A stretch of 64,000 bases of DNA from Simplicispira hankyongi (lineage in GTDB: Bacteria > Pseudomonadota > Gammaproteobacteria > Burkholderiales > Burkholderiaceae_C). The stretch spans positions 186,001 to 250,000 of the forward strand of contig NZ_QXJC01000003.1 of the NCBI RefSeq assembly GCF_003570885.1. The letters run 5' to 3'. The notes below the pieces were generated by a model that had not been told where the DNA came from, made no database searches, and worked only from the letters and a program-made list of their open reading frames with translations. Made by a program: the position numbers and the translations under genes. Below are positions 48,248 to 57,587 of the stretch, one piece after another. Numbering within the stretch: position 1 is the stretch's first letter; the number at the start of each line of letters is the position of its first letter.

Positions 48248-50545
48248 ATGACCGAACCCCTCAGCAACGCCGAAATGACCCTGCGCGACGCCGCGCGTGA
48301 ATACCACCGCAACCCGACGCGTGGGAAGATTTCCGTCACTCCTACCAAGACGCTGTCCAACCAGCGCGATCTGGCGCTGGCCTATTCGCCCGGCGTCGCC
48401 TACCCGTGCCTGGACATCCAGGCCGACCCGTCGCTCGCCTTTGAATTCACCGCCCGCGGCAACCTGGTAGGCGTGGTCACCAACGGCACCGCCGTGCTCG
48501 GCCTGGGCAACATCGGCCCGCTGGCGTCCAAGCCGGTGATGGAAGGCAAGGGGTGTTTGTTCAAGAAGTTCGCCGGTGTCGACGTGTTCGACATCGAACT
48601 GGCCGAAAACGACCCGGACAAGCTGGTTGACATGATTGCCGCGCTCGAACCCACGCTGGGCGGCGTCAACCTCGAAGACATCAAGGCGCCCGAGTGCTTC
48701 TACATCGAAGAAAAGCTGCGCGAGCGCATGAACATTCCGGTGTTCCACGACGACCAGCACGGCACGGCCATCATTTCATCGGCGGCGCTGCTCAACGGCC
48801 TGGAACTGGTGGGCAAGGACATTGCGGCAGTGAAAATCGCCGTCTCGGGCGCCGGTGCCGCAGCGCTCGCCTGCGTGAACGTGATGGTGGGCTTGGGTGT
48901 GACGCGCTCCAATGTCTTCATGGTGGACTCCAAGGGCGTCATTTACGAAGGCCGCCCCGGTGGCTACGACGCCTCCAAGGCCCGCTACGCGCAAAAAACC
49001 GAGGCGCGCACGCTGGCCGACGTGGTGAGCGGCGCCGATGTGTTCCTGGGCTGCTCGGCCCCCGGCGTGCTCACGGCCGAGATGGTCAAAACCATGGCCG
49101 ACAAGCCCATCATCCTGGCGCTGGCCAACCCAGAGCCCGAAATCCGCCCCGAACTGGCCAAGGCCGTGCGGCCCGATTGCATCATCGCCACCGGGCGTTC
49201 GGACTACCCGAACCAGGTCAACAACGTTCTGTGCTTTCCGTACATCTTCCGCGGCGCGCTCGACTGCGGCGCGACCAAGATCACCGAGGCCATGAAGCTC
49301 GCCTGCGTGCGCGAGATCGCCGACTTGGCGAAGGCGGAAATGAGCGACGAAGTGGCGGCTGCCTACGCCGGCCAGGAACTGCGCTTTGGGCCTGACTACC
49401 TGATTCCCACGCCGTTTGATGCACGTCTTATCTTGCGCATCGCCCCGGCAGTGGCGCGCGCAGCGCAGGAATCAGGCGTCGCCACACGCCCGATTGAAGA
49501 CCTGGAAGCCTACCGCCAAAGCCTCACGCGCTTCGTCTACCAGACCAGCATGTTCATGCGCCCGGTCTTTGCCATCGCCAAGGCCCAGCCGCAGCGCGTG
49601 GCCTATGCCGAAGGCGAGGACGAGCGCGTGCTGCGCGCCGCGCAGTTTGCTGTGGACGACGGCCTGGCGCGCCCGATTCTGATTGGCCGCCCGGCCGTGA
49701 TCGAAGCGCGCATCGCCCGCGCCGGTCTGCGCATCCAGCCGGGGCACGACGTCGAGGTCTGCAACCCCGAGGACGACCCGCGCTTTCGCACCTATTGGGA
49801 GAGCTACCACGCACTGATGGGCCGCAATGGCGCGACGCCCGAAGCGGCCAAAGCGGCGGTGCGCCGCTCGAACACGCTGATTGCCTCGCTCATGGTGCAC
49901 CTGGGCGACGCCGACGCCATGCTCTGCGGCCTGGTGGGCAAGTTCGACAGCCATTTGCAGCACATCCGCGACATCTTTGGCGTGGAGCCCGGCGCCCATT
50001 GCCTGGCCACCGTCAACGCACTCATGCTGGACAAGCACACGCTGTTCATTGCCGACACCTACATCAATGACAACCCGGATGCCCTGCAGCTCTCGGAAAT
50101 CGCCCAGATGGCCGCCAAGGTTGTGCACCGCTTTGGCCTTCCGCCCAAGGTGGCTTTCCTGTCGCACTCGAACTACGGCTCGTCGAGCCGGCCTTCGGCG
50201 CGAAAAATGCGTGAGGCGCGTGATCTGTTTGCCGCCGCTGCGCCCGACATCGAATGCGACGGCGAGCTGCATGGCGATGCCGCCCTGTCCGAGAGCATCC
50301 GCGCGCACAGCTTGCTGGATTCAACGCTGCACGGCTCGGCCAACGTGCTGATCTGCCCCAACTTGGATGCCGCGAACATTCTGTTCAATGTGCTCAAGAC
50401 CACGGGCGGCCATGGCACCACTATCGGCCCCATTCTGCTGGGCGCAGCCGGCGCGGCCCATGTGCTGACACCCTCGTCCACGGTGCGCCGGGTGGTCAAT
50501 ATGACGGCGCTGGCTGCTGCGCACGCATTGGCAAGAAAGGGCTGA
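48248..50545 (+). CDS. maeB: NADP-dependent malic enzyme (MaeB type)
   Basis: A 765-residue enzyme that oxidatively decarboxylates malate to pyruvate with NADP. The N-terminal malic domain has [13 protein letters not shown] and [12 protein letters not shown], then the NAD(P)-binding region [12 protein letters not shown] (about residue 198). The C-terminal 320 residues form a phosphotransacetylase-like domain ([14 protein letters not shown] onward), regulatory in this class. Length fits the hybrid MaeB form. It converges with gpsA across about 50 bases containing a small stem without a T-run. Confidence 0.96.
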   Translation: MTEPLSNAEMTLRDAAREYHRNPTRGKISVTPTKTLSNQRDLALAYSPGVAYPCLDIQADPSLAFEFTARGNLVGVVTNGTAVLGLGNIGPLASKPVMEGKGCLFKKFAGVDVFDIELAENDPDKLVDMIAALEPTLGGVNLEDIKAPECFYIEEKLRERMNIPVFHDDQHGTAIISSAALLNGLELVGKDIAAVKIAVSGAGAAALACVNVMVGLGVTRSNVFMVDSKGVIYEGRPGGYDASKARYAQKTEARTLADVVSGADVFLGCSAPGVLTAEMVKTMADKPIILALANPEPEIRPELAKAVRPDCIIATGRSDYPNQVNNVLCFPYIFRGALDCGATKITEAMKLACVREIADLAKAEMSDEVAAAYAGQELRFGPDYLIPTPFDARLILRIAPAVARAAQESGVATRPIEDLEAYRQSLTRFVYQTSMFMRPVFAIAKAQPQRVAYAEGEDERVLRAAQFAVDDGLARPILIGRPAVIEARIARAGLRIQPGHDVEVCNPEDDPRFRTYWESYHALMGRNGATPEAAKAAVRRSNTLIASLMVHLGDADAMLCGLVGKFDSHLQHIRDIFGVEPGAHCLATVNALMLDKHTLFIADTYINDNPDALQLSEIAQMAAKVVHRFGLPPKVAFLSHSNYGSSSRPSARKMREARDLFAAAAPDIECDGELHGDAALSESIRAHSLLDSTLHGSANVLICPNLDAANILFNVLKTTGGHGTTIGPILLGAAGAAHVLTPSSTVRRVVNMTALAAAHALARKG

Positions 50546-50594
50546 GCGCCCACATCGCCCGGCAACTGCGGGCGATCACGCCGCAAAAGCGCAG

Positions 50595-51614
50595 CTAGCC
50601 GCCTTCTGCGGTCGGCTCGCGCTCCATGAGCGCAGCGACGGCTTCTGCCGGCGAGAGCGTGCCGTCCAACAGCGCCACCACGCCCTCGCTGATCGGCATT
50701 TCCACCCCCAGAGCGCGCGCACGTTGCACCACGGTGCGGGCGCAGTACACGCCCTCGGCCACATGACCGAGCGAATCCACCGCTTGGGCCAGTGTCTGGC
50801 CCTGCGCCAGGAGCAATCCGACACGCCGGTTGCGGGAGAGGTCTCCCGTGGCGGTCAGCACCAGGTCGCCCAGGCCCGAGAGGCCCATGAAGGTTTCTGC
50901 GCGCGCACCCAGCGCGACGCCCAGGCGCGTCATTTCCGCAAGCCCGCGGGTGATGAGCGCCGCACGGGCATTCAAGCCCAGCGCCAGCCCGTCGCACAGG
51001 CCGGTGGCGATGGCGAGCACGTTCTTCACCGCACCGCCCACCTCCACGCCGACGATGTCGTCGTTGGCATAGACGCGCACACTCGGGCCGTGGAAGGCGC
51101 GCACCAGCGCATCGCGCACGGCCGCATATTCGCTGGCGGCCACCAGTGCTGTAGGCCGACCGGCCGCGACCTCTTGTGCAAAGCTCGGGCCACTCAGCAC
51201 ACCAGCTATTAAATCAGGAGCTACTTGCGCCTGTATTTCATGCCCTAGAAGCCCAAAAGACTGCGAATCCTGGCTGCTCGCCTCGAAGCCTTTGCACAAC
51301 CAGGCGACCGGCGCGCGGCAGTCGCGCAAGCCGTGCAGCAACCCGCGCAGCGCCGCCATGGGCGCGGCGAGCACCACCAGGTCGGAGGCCTGTGCGCGTG
51401 CCAGCAAGTCGGCAGCGTCGCCGCTGGCCAGCCCAAGAGACGGGGGGAAGGCCACGTCGGGCAGATAGCGCGCGTTGCTGCGTGCGGCCTGCATGGCCTG
51501 CTCCTGCGCCCTGCTGTGCGCCCACAGCGTGACGGCGTGGCCATCGGGATGGGCGGCCGCACTGATGGCCACCGCCGTCCCCCATGCTCCAGCGCCACAA
51601 ACTATTATTTTCAT
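50595..51614 (-). CDS. gpsA: NAD(P)-dependent glycerol-3-phosphate dehydrogenase
   Basis: A 339-residue enzyme that makes sn-glycerol-3-phosphate for phospholipids. The Rossmann motif is [12 protein letters not shown] (residues 7-18), the catalytic lysine lies in [15 protein letters not shown] (about 200) and the C-terminal helical domain has [14 protein letters not shown]. Two palindromic element copies touch it: copy 9 covers the start codon region (MKIIV) and copy 8 is in frame near residues 118-137 ([17 protein letters not shown]). The inserted codons lie near a surface region, but whether the site is a family-typical loop needs alignment. Confidence 0.95.
   Translation of the reverse strand: MKIIVCGAGAWGTAVAISAAAHPDGHAVTLWAHSRAQEQAMQAARSNARYLPDVAFPPSLGLASGDAADLLARAQASDLVVLAAPMAALRGLLHGLRDCRAPVAWLCKGFEASSQDSQSFGLLGHEIQAQVAPDLIAGVLSGPSFAQEVAAGRPTALVAASEYAAVRDALVRAFHGPSVRVYANDDIVGVEVGGAVKNVLAIATGLCDGLALGLNARAALITRGLAEMTRLGVALGARAETFMGLSGLGDLVLTATGDLSRNRRVGLLLAQGQTLAQAVDSLGHVAEGVYCARTVVQRARALGVEMPISEGVVALLDGTLSPAEAVAALMEREPTAEGG
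51205..51262 (+). repeat. Palindromic element copy 8, in frame inside gpsA
   Basis: GCTATTAAATCAGGAGCTAC, then TTGCGCCTG and CATGCCCTAGAAGCCC, then AAAAGACT, match the element in a degenerate form. It is a clear AT-rich patch within GC-rich gpsA and keeps the frame open. Confidence 0.6.
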
Positions 51615-51660
51615 AGCTGTCTACACAAGAGAGGAAAGCGCTGGAGGCAAAAAAACCTAA
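51601..51660 (+). repeat. Palindromic element copy 9 (start of gpsA)
   Basis: ACTATTATTTTCATAGCTGT provides the gpsA ATG (51614-51612) and first codons. GAAAGCGCTGGAGGC and the A-run end ACCTAA complete the element. The MITE is inserted at its end, duplicating CTAA. Confidence 0.65.
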
Positions 51661-51825
51661 GGCGATGCTGAATAAGTCACCGCGATGGTGCGCGCCGTGC
51701 ATCGGGATGGGATGCAAGGCGCAAACCGCAGCCATAGCCGCAGCTATGGCGAGGATTTGCAACGCGGCAGACCGCCCGAGGTACGGATGCGCGGCGCGTG
51801 AGGGACTTGTTCAGCATTGCCCTAA
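51657..51825. mobile_element. MITE (161 bp) with 18-bp inverted repeats and CTAA duplication
   Basis: The left terminal repeat GGCGATGCTGAATAAGTC (51661-51678) and the right one GACTTGTTCAGCATTGCC (51804-51821) are inverted with 16 of 18 bases matching. CTAA flanks both sides (51657-51660 and 51822-51825) as a 4-bp target duplication. Inside, a large imperfect palindrome centres on GCCATAGCCGCAGCTATGGC near 51731-51750. There is no coding capacity. A 4-bp YTAR target with GG-starting ends is what IS5-group elements produce, so an IS5-family transposase probably moved it. Confidence 0.85.
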
Positions 51826-51826
51826 A

Positions 51827-52288
51827 TTACTGTGGCAGCGGAGGCGTCTCGCCGGCGCCAGCCGCCTGCGCCTGCTGCTGCTCGTACATGGCCTGAAAGT
51901 TGATTTCGGCCAGGTGCACAGGCGGAAAGCCGGCGCGATTCACGATGTCCGCCACGTTGCCACGCAGGTAGGGGTAGACGATCTGCGGGCAGGCGATGCG
52001 CATGATGGCGCCCATTTGCTCTTCCGGGACGTTGCGGATTTCAAAGATGCCGGCCTGCTTGGCCTCGACCAGAAACACCGTCTTGTCCTTGATCTTGGTC
52101 TGCACCGTGGCCGTGACCGCCACTTCGTAGATGCCGTCGGCGACTGGGCTGGCTTCCACGCCGAGCTGAATGTCCACGCTGGGCTGCTCGGCTTCGAGCA
52201 GGATGCCCGGCGAATTGGGCTGCTCAAGCGACATGTCCTTGAGGTAGACGCGCTGGATCTGGAAGATGGGGGTGTCGTTGTCGGCCAT
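51827..52288 (-). CDS. secB: Protein-export chaperone SecB
   Basis: A 153-residue homotetrameric chaperone that holds preproteins for SecA. Family features are [19 protein letters not shown] at the N-terminus, [14 protein letters not shown] and [20 protein letters not shown] (the SecA-binding region). The C-terminal tail is Gln/Ala/Pro-rich. The TAA stop is two bases from the MITE target duplication. A terminator-like hairpin separates it from grxC upstream. Confidence 0.97.
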   Translation of the reverse strand: MADNDTPIFQIQRVYLKDMSLEQPNSPGILLEAEQPSVDIQLGVEASPVADGIYEVAVTATVQTKIKDKTVFLVEAKQAGIFEIRNVPEEQMGAIMRIACPQIVYPYLRGNVADIVNRAGFPPVHLAEINFQAMYEQQQAQAAGAGETPPLPQ

Positions 52289-52338
52289 GGTGTGCTTGCT
52301 TTCAGCTCAAACCGGGCCTGGCCAGGAGCGGCAGGCCC

Positions 52339-52376
52339 AAAAACAAACCCGCTGCAGGAGCAACTCCCGCAGCAGG
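52339..52376 (-). terminator. Terminator-like hairpin between grxC and secB
   Basis: On the minus strand CCTGCTGCGGGAG pairs with CTCCTGCAGCGGG (11 of 13 bases) around a TTG loop and is followed by TTTGTTTTT. It lies just after grxC, so secB may need its own promoter or receive attenuated read-through. Confidence 0.65.
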
Positions 52377-52390
52377 CACATAGGGCAGGA

Positions 52391-52651
52391 TTATGCCGCG
52401 CCCAGCAAGGGCATCAGCTCGCCTCGGCTATCGAGCGCCACCAGGTCGTCGTGGCCCCCCACATGGGTGTCGCCGATAAAGATTTGCGGTACGGTGCGCC
52501 GGCCGGTGATCTCCATCATGTGCATGCGGGCTTGCGGGTCGGTGTCGATGCGGATTTCCTCAATCGTCTCGACACCCTTGGCCTTGAGCATCTGCTTGGC
52601 CCGGATGCAGTAAGGGCAAACGCCGGTGGTGTACATCTTCACGGCTTGCAT
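52391..52651 (-). CDS. grxC: Glutaredoxin 3
   Basis: An 86-residue thiol-disulfide oxidoreductase with the dithiol active site CPYC (residues 12-15) and GSH-binding segments RRTVPQIFIGDTHVGGHDDL (TVP cis-proline, GG). It reduces ribonucleotide reductase and mixed disulfides. It lies 17 bases after the rhodanese gene on the same strand. Confidence 0.96.
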   Translation of the reverse strand: MQAVKMYTTGVCPYCIRAKQMLKAKGVETIEEIRIDTDPQARMHMMEITGRRTVPQIFIGDTHVGGHDDLVALDSRGELMPLLGAA

Positions 52652-52668
52652 GGAAGTCCTTTCATTTT

Positions 52669-53076
52669 TCAGGATTTTTCAACCGGCAGGTTGGCAGCAC
52701 GCCAGGCGTTGAGCCCCCCGGCGAGCACTTGCACGTTGGAGTACCCCAGTTTGCGCGCCACCGCTGCGGCGCGATTGGCGCGGGCACCGCTGGCGCACAG
52801 CAGCACGACCGGCAGCGCCTTGTTCTTGACCATCGCCGGCAAGCGCGCCTCCAGATCGGCCAGCGGAGCGTTGCGCGCCCCTACGGCGTGGCCAGCGGCG
52901 TATTCGTCGGCACTGCAGACGTCGATCAGCACGCCTTTCTCCCGGTTGACGAGCTGCACGGCGCCCGCAGGCGCGAGCCCGCCGGGCATGCCACCCTTGA
53001 ACATCGGCACCAGCAGCATGCCCCCCGAGGCGATGGCCATTACGAACAGATACCAGTTATCGAGAAAGAAAGTCAC
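52669..53076 (-). CDS. Membrane-anchored rhodanese-like sulfurtransferase
   Basis: A 135-residue protein with an N-terminal membrane helix ([19 protein letters not shown], about residues 8-26) and a single rhodanese domain. The catalytic cysteine lies in [15 protein letters not shown] (about residue 94). It forms a run rhodanese-grxC-(secB) found in many proteobacteria; YibN is the E. coli counterpart. Sulfur acceptor unknown. Confidence 0.92.
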   Translation of the reverse strand: MTFFLDNWYLFVMAIASGGMLLVPMFKGGMPGGLAPAGAVQLVNREKGVLIDVCSADEYAAGHAVGARNAPLADLEARLPAMVKNKALPVVLLCASGARANRAAAVARKLGYSNVQVLAGGLNAWRAANLPVEKS

Positions 53077-53084
53077 AGGAATCC

Positions 53085-53113
53085 TTGGGTTGCAAACCTG
53101 TCAATTTTAGAAT
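53085..53113 (+). promoter_or_regulatory. Candidate sigma-70 promoter of gpmA
   Basis: TTGGGT (53085-53090) and TAGAAT (53108-53113) are separated by 17 bases, 35 bases upstream of ATG 53148, in the divergent gap with the rhodanese gene. Confidence 0.45.
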
Positions 53114-53147
53114 GTATGGTTTTGACCCGCTCGCACCCAGGCCATCC

Positions 53148-53891
53148 ATGCACAAGCTCGTACTCATTCGCCACGGTGAATCCACCTGGAATCTCGACAA
53201 CCGCTTTACTGGCTGGACCGATGTGGACCTGACGGACACCGGCATCGAGCAGGCCAAAAACGCCGGCCGGCTGCTGCGTGAAGAAGGCTACGAGTTCGAC
53301 CTCACCTGCACCAGCGTGCTCAAGCGCGCCATCCACACGCTGTGGCATTGCCTGGACGCCATGGAGCGCCAATGGCTGCCCGTGACCAAGAGCTGGCGCC
53401 TGAACGAGCGCCACTATGGCGCGCTGCAGGGCCTGAACAAGGGCGAAACCGCCAAAAAATACGGCGACGACCAAGTCCTCATCTGGCGCCGCAGCTACGA
53501 CACGCCGCCGCCCGCGCTGGACGCCGCCGACGAGCGCAGCGAGCGCTCCGACCTGCGCTATGCAGGCTTGGCCGAGGGCGAAGTGCCGCTCACCGAATGC
53601 CTCAAGGACACGGTGGCACGGGTGATGCCATTCTGGAACGACACGCTGGCGCCCGCCATTCGGTCGGGCCAGCGCGTAATGGTGGCCGCGCACGGCAATT
53701 CGATTCGCGCGCTGGTCAAGTACCTCGATGGCATCTCCGACGCCGACATCGTGGGGCTGAACATCCCCAACGGCATCCCGCTGGTCTACGAACTGGACGC
53801 GAATCTCAAGCCCCTGCGCAGCTACTACCTGGGCGACGCCGAGGCCGCAGCCAAGGCCGCCGCCGCCGTGGCGTCTCAGGGCAAGGGCTGA
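53148..53891 (+). CDS. gpmA: 2,3-bisphosphoglycerate-dependent phosphoglycerate mutase
   Basis: A 247-residue glycolytic enzyme interconverting 3- and 2-phosphoglycerate. The phosphohistidine motif [10 protein letters not shown] is at residues 6-15, with [12 protein letters not shown] (about 88) and the second catalytic His in [10 protein letters not shown] (about 185). The C-terminal tail is Ala-rich. ATG 53148 gives the family N-terminus [10 protein letters not shown]; the frame upstream is not conserved. Confidence 0.97.
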   Translation: MHKLVLIRHGESTWNLDNRFTGWTDVDLTDTGIEQAKNAGRLLREEGYEFDLTCTSVLKRAIHTLWHCLDAMERQWLPVTKSWRLNERHYGALQGLNKGETAKKYGDDQVLIWRRSYDTPPPALDAADERSERSDLRYAGLAEGEVPLTECLKDTVARVMPFWNDTLAPAIRSGQRVMVAAHGNSIRALVKYLDGISDADIVGLNIPNGIPLVYELDANLKPLRSYYLGDAEAAAKAAAAVASQGKG

Positions 53892-53981
53892 GCGGGTTTT
53901 CCCGCACGCTGGTCGGGAACCCTGGCGACTCAGGCGCTTCCAAGGCAGCACGGTGTATATTGAATCGGTTAAAGGGGCTGT

Positions 53982-55412
53982 ATGGGTCAAAAACTGAAAA
54001 TCACGAGTTGGGTGGCGATTGGCGTATTGGCAGGGGCACTCACGACGGTGTCTTTGCAGACGGTGGCACGTGGAGCCATGTCGCCGCTGCCGCTGGAGGA
54101 AATCCAGCAGCTGTCCGCCGTGTTCGGCCTGATCAAGACCGACTACGTGGAGCCGGTGGACGACAAAAAGCTGATTACCGACGCCATCTCGGGCATGGTT
54201 TCCAGCCTGGACCCGCATTCGCAGTACTTCGACAAGAAGTCGTTTGCCGAATTCCGCGAAGGCACAACGGGCCGCTTTGTCGGGCTGGGCATCGAGATCA
54301 CCCAGGAAGATGGGCTGATCAAGATCGTCTCGCCCATTGAAGGCTCCCCCGCTTTCCGCGCCGGCCTCAAGACCAATGACCTGATCACCAAGATTGAGGA
54401 CACGCCCGTCAAGACCCTGACCTTGAGCGAAGCCGTCAAGCGCATGCGTGGCCAGCCCAACACCCAGGTGACGCTGACCATCCTGCGCAAGAACGAAAGC
54501 CGCACGTTCCCGGTAACCATCACGCGCGAGGAGATCAAGACACAGTCGGTCAAGGGCAAGATCATGGAACCTGGCTACGGATGGATCCGGGTGTCGCAGT
54601 TCCAGGACCGCACCGTCGAAGACTTCGTTCAGAAGGCGCAAGAGCTCTACAAGCAAGACCCGAAGATGAAAGGCATGGTGCTGGACCTGCGCAATGACCC
54701 GGGCGGCCTGCTGGATGGCGCCGTCGCCATTGCCTCGGCCTTCCTGCCTGCTGACACCACGATCGTCTCCACCAATGGCCAGTTGGCCGAAAGCAAGGCT
54801 ACCTACAAGGCCGCCCCCGAGTTTTACGCACGCCAGGGCGACCCGTTGCGGGGACTGCCGGCCGGACTCAAGACCGTCCCCCTGGTGGTGCTGGTGAACG
54901 AGGGCTCTGCCTCGGCCAGCGAAATCGTAGCTGGCGCGCTGCAGGACAACAAGCGCGCCATCGTCATGGGCAGCCAGACCTTTGGCAAAGGCTCGGTGCA
55001 AACGGTGCGGCCACTGGGCCCGGACACCGGCATCAAGCTCACCACCGCACGCTACTACACGCCCAGCGGCAAATCCATCCAGGCCAAGGGCATCGTGCCC
55101 GACGTGCTGATCGACGAAACCGCCGAAGGCAACCTGTTCGCCGCCCTGCGCATGCGCGAAGCCGATCTGGCCAAGCATTTGAGCAGCGGTCAGGGCGCCG
55201 AAGTCGAAGACAAGGCCCGTGAAGAAGCACGCGAAGAAGCGCGCAAGCGGCTGGAAGAAGAATCCAAGAAACCACTTGCCGAGCGCCGCGTACCCGAATT
55301 CGGCGCCGACAAGGATTTCCCGCTGCAGCAAGCTCTGAACCAATTGCGTGGCAAGCCGGTGCTGGTGAGCAAGACGCAAACCGAGCGCAAGGAAGAGGCC
55401 AAGGCCAACTGA
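53982..55412 (+). CDS. S41-family carboxyl-terminal processing peptidase
   Basis: A 476-residue periplasmic CtpA-type protease. An N-terminal hydrophobic segment (about 9-27) is followed by a PDZ domain (about 90-170, GIEITQEDGLIKIVSPIEGS) and the catalytic domain with Ser in NEGSASASEIVAGAL (about 310) and Lys in GSQTFGKGSVQTVRP (about 335). A highly charged Glu/Lys/Arg helix (about 405-440) ends the protein. AAAGGGG precedes ATG 53982. It trims tails of envelope proteins and lies between gpmA and moeB/thiF. Confidence 0.95.
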   Translation: MGQKLKITSWVAIGVLAGALTTVSLQTVARGAMSPLPLEEIQQLSAVFGLIKTDYVEPVDDKKLITDAISGMVSSLDPHSQYFDKKSFAEFREGTTGRFVGLGIEITQEDGLIKIVSPIEGSPAFRAGLKTNDLITKIEDTPVKTLTLSEAVKRMRGQPNTQVTLTILRKNESRTFPVTITREEIKTQSVKGKIMEPGYGWIRVSQFQDRTVEDFVQKAQELYKQDPKMKGMVLDLRNDPGGLLDGAVAIASAFLPADTTIVSTNGQLAESKATYKAAPEFYARQGDPLRGLPAGLKTVPLVVLVNEGSASASEIVAGALQDNKRAIVMGSQTFGKGSVQTVRPLGPDTGIKLTTARYYTPSGKSIQAKGIVPDVLIDETAEGNLFAALRMREADLAKHLSSGQGAEVEDKAREEAREEARKRLEEESKKPLAERRVPEFGADKDFPLQQALNQLRGKPVLVSKTQTERKEEAKAN

Positions 55413-55494
55413 CTCCTCTAGGGACGTCTCGCAGGCTGGCGGCCTCTGGGCTGACCAGCCTTTGCTTTGCCCTTGGAAGCCTCGCAGCACTGCC

Positions 55495-56247
55495 ATGACC
55501 GACGACCAACTCCTGCGCTATTCGCGCCACATTCTTCTCGATGACATCGGCATTGAGGGACAGGAGCGGATCATGGCCAGCCACGCACTGGTGATCGGCG
55601 CCGGCGGACTGGGCTCCCCCGCCTTGCTCTACCTCGCAGCCGCAGGCGTGGGACGCATCACGCTGGTGGACGACGACACGGTCGATCTCACCAACCTGCA
55701 GCGACAGATCGCGCACACCAGTGCCCGCGTGGGCCTGCCCAAGGTGGTATCGGCGGCCCAAGCCATGCAGGAGATCAACCCGGACGTGCAGGTCACGCCC
55801 CTGCAGCAGCGCGTGGACGCCAACCTGCTGGACGACCTGGTCCCCGGCGCCGACGTAGTCCTCGATTGCAGCGACAACTACACGACACGCCAGGCGGTCA
55901 ACGCCGCCTGCGTGCGGCATGCGCGCCCGCTGGTGGCCGGCGCGGCGATACGGTTTGACGCCCAGATCACGGTAGTGGACCAACGCGTGGCCGACACGGC
56001 CTGCTACGCCTGCCTGTTTCCTCCAGCCGCGCGCTTCGAGGAAGAAGCGTGCTCCACACTCGGCGTGTTTGCCCCCCTTGTGGGCGTGGTGGGTGCTCTG
56101 CAAGCGGCAGAAGCGCTGAAGCTTCTGGTGGGTACCGGCCAATCTCTGGCGGGGCGCTTGTGGATGCTGGACGGGCGCTCCATGGAGTGGAGCAGCATGC
56201 GCACCCAGCGCGACCCAGCGTGCCCCGTATGCGCAGGTTGCACGTAG
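55495..56247 (+). CDS. moeB: MoeB/ThiF-type adenylyltransferase
   Basis: A 250-residue E1-like enzyme that adenylates the C-terminal glycine of MoaD or ThiS. Visible are the nucleotide loop GAGGLGSPALLYLAAAGVG (about residue 37), TNLQRQIAHT, the active-site cysteine region EEACSTLGVFAPLVGVVG (about 185) and two zinc pairs, CYAC (about 168) and CPVC near the C-terminus. MoeB is the favoured name because moaD is in the window; HesA/ThiF use cannot be excluded. ATG 55495. Confidence 0.9.
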   Translation: MTDDQLLRYSRHILLDDIGIEGQERIMASHALVIGAGGLGSPALLYLAAAGVGRITLVDDDTVDLTNLQRQIAHTSARVGLPKVVSAAQAMQEINPDVQVTPLQQRVDANLLDDLVPGADVVLDCSDNYTTRQAVNAACVRHARPLVAGAAIRFDAQITVVDQRVADTACYACLFPPAARFEEEACSTLGVFAPLVGVVGALQAAEALKLLVGTGQSLAGRLWMLDGRSMEWSSMRTQRDPACPVCAGCT

Positions 56248-56260
56248 GAGCTTGCCTACG
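56243..56260. promoter_or_regulatory. GTAGG-N6-CCTAC inverted repeat upstream of the receiver gene
   Basis: CGTAGG (56243-56248), spacer AGCTTG, CCTACG (56255-56260): a perfect 6-bp inverted repeat spaced six bases, at the end of moeB and about 95 bases upstream of the receiver gene. The same pattern occurs at 59016-59033. Confidence 0.6.
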
Positions 56261-56354
56261 GCAGGCACGTGCGTGTGCTGGCAGAATCATCGCCACTCGC
56301 TACGTACACTGCCCCCACGGGTCATGCGCTCCCGCCTCACCGGACTGGCCGACA

Positions 56355-56759
56355 GTGAAATTAAAAACCTACATCGTCGAAGACAACGCCACCATTCGGG
56401 AGAACCTGATCGGGACGCTGGAAGAGCTTGCAGCCATTGAACCGGTCGGAGTGGCCGAGACGGAAGACGACGGCAAAGCCTGGCTCACGCACCACAGCTC
56501 CGAGTGGGATTTGGCCATCATCGACCTTTTCCTGCGCCAGGGCAGCGGTTTGGGAATATTGGCGGCCTGCCACGAGCGCAAGCCGCACCAGCGGGTGGTC
56601 GTGCTGAGCAACTACGCCACGCCCGACGTGCGCATGCGCTGCGCACAACTGGGTGTCGACGCAGTGTTCGACAAATCAAACGAAATAGACGCTCTGGTGG
56701 ATTACTGCATCTCGCAGGCCGACAGCCTTGACGCTGACACTGCGCACCCTCATTCCTGA
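56355..56759 (+). CDS. Stand-alone response-regulator receiver protein
   Basis: A 134-residue CheY-like receiver with acidic cluster YIVEDN near residue 8, phosphoacceptor aspartate in DLAIIDLFLRQGSG (about 50) and the switch region VVLSNYATPD; the terminal lysine is in VFDKSNE. No output domain follows. The most plausible start is GTG 56355 (VKLKTYIVED), which places the receiver fold at the N-terminus; upstream in-frame codons are antisense or intergenic. It converges with the LuxR-type regulator gene. Confidence 0.88.
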   Translation: MKLKTYIVEDNATIRENLIGTLEELAAIEPVGVAETEDDGKAWLTHHSSEWDLAIIDLFLRQGSGLGILAACHERKPHQRVVVLSNYATPDVRMRCAQLGVDAVFDKSNEIDALVDYCISQADSLDADTAHPHS

Positions 56760-56814
56760 GTGCTCGGCACCGCGGCGCAGCTGTCTGTGCACCATGCACC
56801 GGCACCAGCGCTTT

Positions 56815-57447
56815 TCAGTCGATCAAACGATTTTTCAGTGCGTAATAGGTCAGATCGCTGTTGGAGCTGAGCGCCATTTTTTCCATCAGGCGCGTGCGGT
56901 AGGTGCTCACGGTTTTCACGCTGAGCGACAAATCCTTGGCGATGTCTCCCGCCGTCTCTCCACGCGCCAACTTCAAGAACACCTGGAACTCGCGCTCCGA
57001 GAGTTGTTCATGCGGCGGTGCATCGTCCTTGCGGTTGAGTTGCTGCGCCAGCAGTTCGGCCACGGCGGGGGTCAGGTAGCGGCGGCCAAGGGCAATGGTG
57101 CGAATCGCCTCGACAATCTCCTTGGGCTCGCATTCCTTGTTCAGATAGCCGCTCGCACCCTGGCGAATGAGCGAAATGGCGTAGTGCTCCTCGGGATAGC
57201 CGCTGAGTATCAGAATCCCCATCTCCGGGGCCTTGGCGCGCAGCATGGCCAGCGCATCCAGGCCGCTCTGTCCGGGCATGGCAAGGTCCATCAGCAACAC
57301 ATCGATTTCGTGGTTGCGCACCAGATCGATAGCCTCGCGCCCGTTGCCCGCCTCGCCCACGACGCGCAGATCTACATGTTCCGAGAGGAACTGGCGCAAG
57401 CCCGAGCGAACAATTGCGTGGTCATCGACAATGCCGATATTGATCAT
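56815..57447 (-). CDS. NarL/FixJ-family response regulator
   Basis: A 210-residue regulator with a receiver domain (MINIGIVDDHAIVRSG; phosphoacceptor in DVLLMDLAMPGQSG, about residue 53; lysine in GYLNKECE) and a C-terminal LuxR-type helix-turn-helix (LSEREFQVFLKLARGETAGD, about 150). ATG 57447 gives the usual family start. It is divergent from the histidine kinase gene across 140 bases and is its presumed partner. The inverted repeats at 56243 and 59016 are proposed binding sites. Confidence 0.94.
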   Translation of the reverse strand: MINIGIVDDHAIVRSGLRQFLSEHVDLRVVGEAGNGREAIDLVRNHEIDVLLMDLAMPGQSGLDALAMLRAKAPEMGILILSGYPEEHYAISLIRQGASGYLNKECEPKEIVEAIRTIALGRRYLTPAVAELLAQQLNRKDDAPPHEQLSEREFQVFLKLARGETAGDIAKDLSLSVKTVSTYRTRLMEKMALSSNSDLTYYALKNRLID

Positions 57448-57587
57448 GCTGCGTCTTTCTGCCCACCTGCTGGCGGCCTGTTTTTTGGTTTGAATGACAA
57501 CCATCTGGAGCTGACTGCCCTCAGGGTGCGCATGCAGATCATTATCCGGAATTTGGCATTGTGACCACCGTCTTTAGGACATTTTCC

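Noticed and set aside
50554-50576. Terminator between maeB and gpsA
   Set aside because: ATCGCCC and GGGCGAT form a seven-base stem, but there is no T-run on either strand.
53073-55496. An 807-codon open frame on the minus strand
   Set aside because: It is antisense to gpmA and ctpA, both clear families. High GC content produces long antisense frames throughout this window; the translation is Gly/His/Leu-rich without domains.
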